In this document: positions 6,673 through 7,672 of the stretch, piece after piece | How the letters are laid out: every line of letters begins with the position of its first letter | Numbering within the stretch: position 1 is the stretch's first letter | Source: an uncultured Paraglaciecola sp. | Lineage (GTDB): Bacteria; Pseudomonadota; Gammaproteobacteria; Enterobacterales; Alteromonadaceae | Assembly (NCBI GenBank): GCA_905479025.1 | Contig: CAJQKX010000667.1 | Coordinates: forward strand, 1 to 7,672 | Length of the DNA stretch: 7,672 bases | Direction of reading: 5' to 3' | The notes under the pieces: generated by a model | What the model was told of the DNA's origin: nothing | Databases searched by the model: none | Seen by the model: only the letters and a program-made list of their open reading frames with translations | Translations under genes and position numbers: made by a program

Positions 6673-7672
6673 CTATTTTACTATATATGACTCTAAATCA
6701 ACGTCTACACGTTTCACTAATCTGTTCCAATCTCTTTGTTCCATGCGAACATTAACTTGCCAATCACCATTTTCGGCATAACTTTCTGCAGCAATGCAAT
6801 TCATCTCAAAAAACACACCACGTAAAATACTTTTCTGCGGAGGTATCAATAAACTATGTTGTACCATGTTTTTTGATAAACATTCAGTAATTGCGCTAAG
6901 CAGTAAATCAATCCCCACTCCTTGCTGAGCAGATAACCAAACACGAATTGGCGTACCTGTTTCGTTTCTGACTATTTTCGGTTCGACCCCATCCATTCGA
7001 TCAATTTTATTACACACCATCAATTGTGGAATTTCGTTAGCTTTTATCTCTTCAAGGACTTCTTCTACTTGTCCAATGTTATCTCGAAACTGCTCATCAG
7101 AATAATCTACAACATGCAATAATAGGTTTGCCTGCTGAGTTTCTTGCAATGTAGCCTTAAATGCTGCTATTAGATCATGGGGTAGATGACGAATAAAACC
7201 AACCGTATCAGCAAGAATTGCTGAGCCGACATCTTGTAACTGAATCTTTCTAAGTGTTGGGTCAAGTGTGGCAAATAGTTGGTCTGCTGCATACACTGCA
7301 GATTGTGTCATGGTATTAAATAAAGTGGATTTTCCAGCGTTAGTATAGCCCACCAAAGACACTGTAGGAATTTCTGCACGAATTCTGGAGCGTCGTCCCT
7401 GTTCACGTTGTTTTTGTACTTTATCCAGACGTCGCTGAATCGCTTTGATCCTTGCTCTGAGCAATCGTCTATCAGTTTCAAGTTGACTTTCACCAGGGCC
7501 ACGAAGACCAATGCCGCCTTTTTGTTTATCTAGGTGAGTCCACCCACGAATCAACCGAGTGCTGATATGGCGAAGCTGAGCCAGTTCTACTTGTAACTTG
7601 CCTTCGTGAGTACGGGCGCGTTGGGCGAAAATATCTAAGATGAGTCCTGTGCGATCGAGGACTCTACATTGA
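6673..7672 (-). CDS. hflX: HflX, ribosome-associated GTPase (5' end outside window)
   Basis: HflX is a GTPase of the Obg-HflX group that binds the 50S subunit and splits stalled ribosomes under stress such as heat. The frame is open to the window edge and 332 codons are visible. Compared with E. coli HflX (426 residues), roughly the first 95-100 residues are missing. The visible part starts QCRVLDRTGLILDIFAQRAR, followed by the HflX-specific GGIGLRGPGESQLETDRR segment and a basic coiled coil. The G domain then shows the P-loop GYTNAGKST (7324-7350), switch region DQLFATLDPT, G3 DTVGF (7195-7209), G4 NKID (7000-7011) and a G5-like SAQ. Any start chosen inside the window, such as the TTG at 7554, would cut conserved sequence and is wrong. 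It heads the visible hflX-hflK-hflC block. Confidence 0.97.
   Translation of the reverse strand, partial: QCRVLDRTGLILDIFAQRARTHEGKLQVELAQLRHISTRLIRGWTHLDKQKGGIGLRGPGESQLETDRRLLRARIKAIQRRLDKVQKQREQGRRSRIRAEIPTVSLVGYTNAGKSTLFNTMTQSAVYAADQLFATLDPTLRKIQLQDVGSAILADTVGFIRHLPHDLIAAFKATLQETQQANLLLHVVDYSDEQFRDNIGQVEEVLEEIKANEIPQLMVCNKIDRMDGVEPKIVRNETGTPIRVWLSAQQGVGIDLLLSAITECLSKNMVQHSLLIPPQKSILRGVFFEMNCIAAESYAENGDWQVNVRMEQRDWNRLVKRVDVDLESYIVK

Noticed and set aside
7308..7511. Open frame of 67 codons overlapping hflX in another frame
   Set aside because: It covers the hflX P-loop region, where the hflX frame is unambiguously conserved.

Overview
The window looks like chromosomal DNA from a marine gammaproteobacterium of the Alteromonadales type (Alteromonas, Glaciecola or Paraglaciecola relatives). 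This rests on the HflX, HflK and HflC sequences, which closely resemble the enterobacterial/alteromonad forms, the AT-rich base composition, and a large TPR lipoprotein of the PEP-CTERM/exosortase type. The genus call is inference from remembered family sequences, not from a search.

Left part (1-3407, + strand): about 540 bases without a convincing gene, holding possible promoter elements and perhaps a decayed coding remnant. They lead into one long gene (543-3311) for a PrsT-like TPR-repeat lipoprotein, closed by a clear intrinsic terminator at 3383-3408. PrsT proteins belong to the PEP-CTERM/exosortase sorting system linked to exopolysaccharide and biofilm matrix. No exosortase, PEP-CTERM substrate or PrsK/PrsR regulator is visible here, so the gene stands alone within this window.

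Middle (3312-3977): a 666-base intergenic stretch between convergent genes. Its only strong structure besides the terminator is a perfect inverted repeat with 21-base arms at 3550-3593. It is followed by a small gene on the - strand (3978-4364) for a four-helix DUF1304 membrane protein.

Right part (4496-7672, - strand): the hflX-hflK-hflC block, read right to left. hflX is cut by the window edge and lacks roughly its first 95-100 codons. hflK and hflC are separated by 3 bases with overlapping translation signals, and a strong intrinsic terminator follows hflC. HflK and HflC form the inner-membrane SPFH complex that encloses and modulates the FtsH protease, and HflX is a ribosome-associated GTPase. 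The layout matches the conserved miaA-hfq-hflX-hflK-hflC cluster, whose earlier genes would lie beyond the right edge.

I see no mobile element, CRISPR array, tRNA or rRNA, and no convincing new multi-gene system. The points most worth a second look are the isolated PrsT-like gene with its possible sigma-54 promoter, the long palindrome, and the end of the hfl operon, where DUF1304 follows instead of the usual purA neighbourhood.
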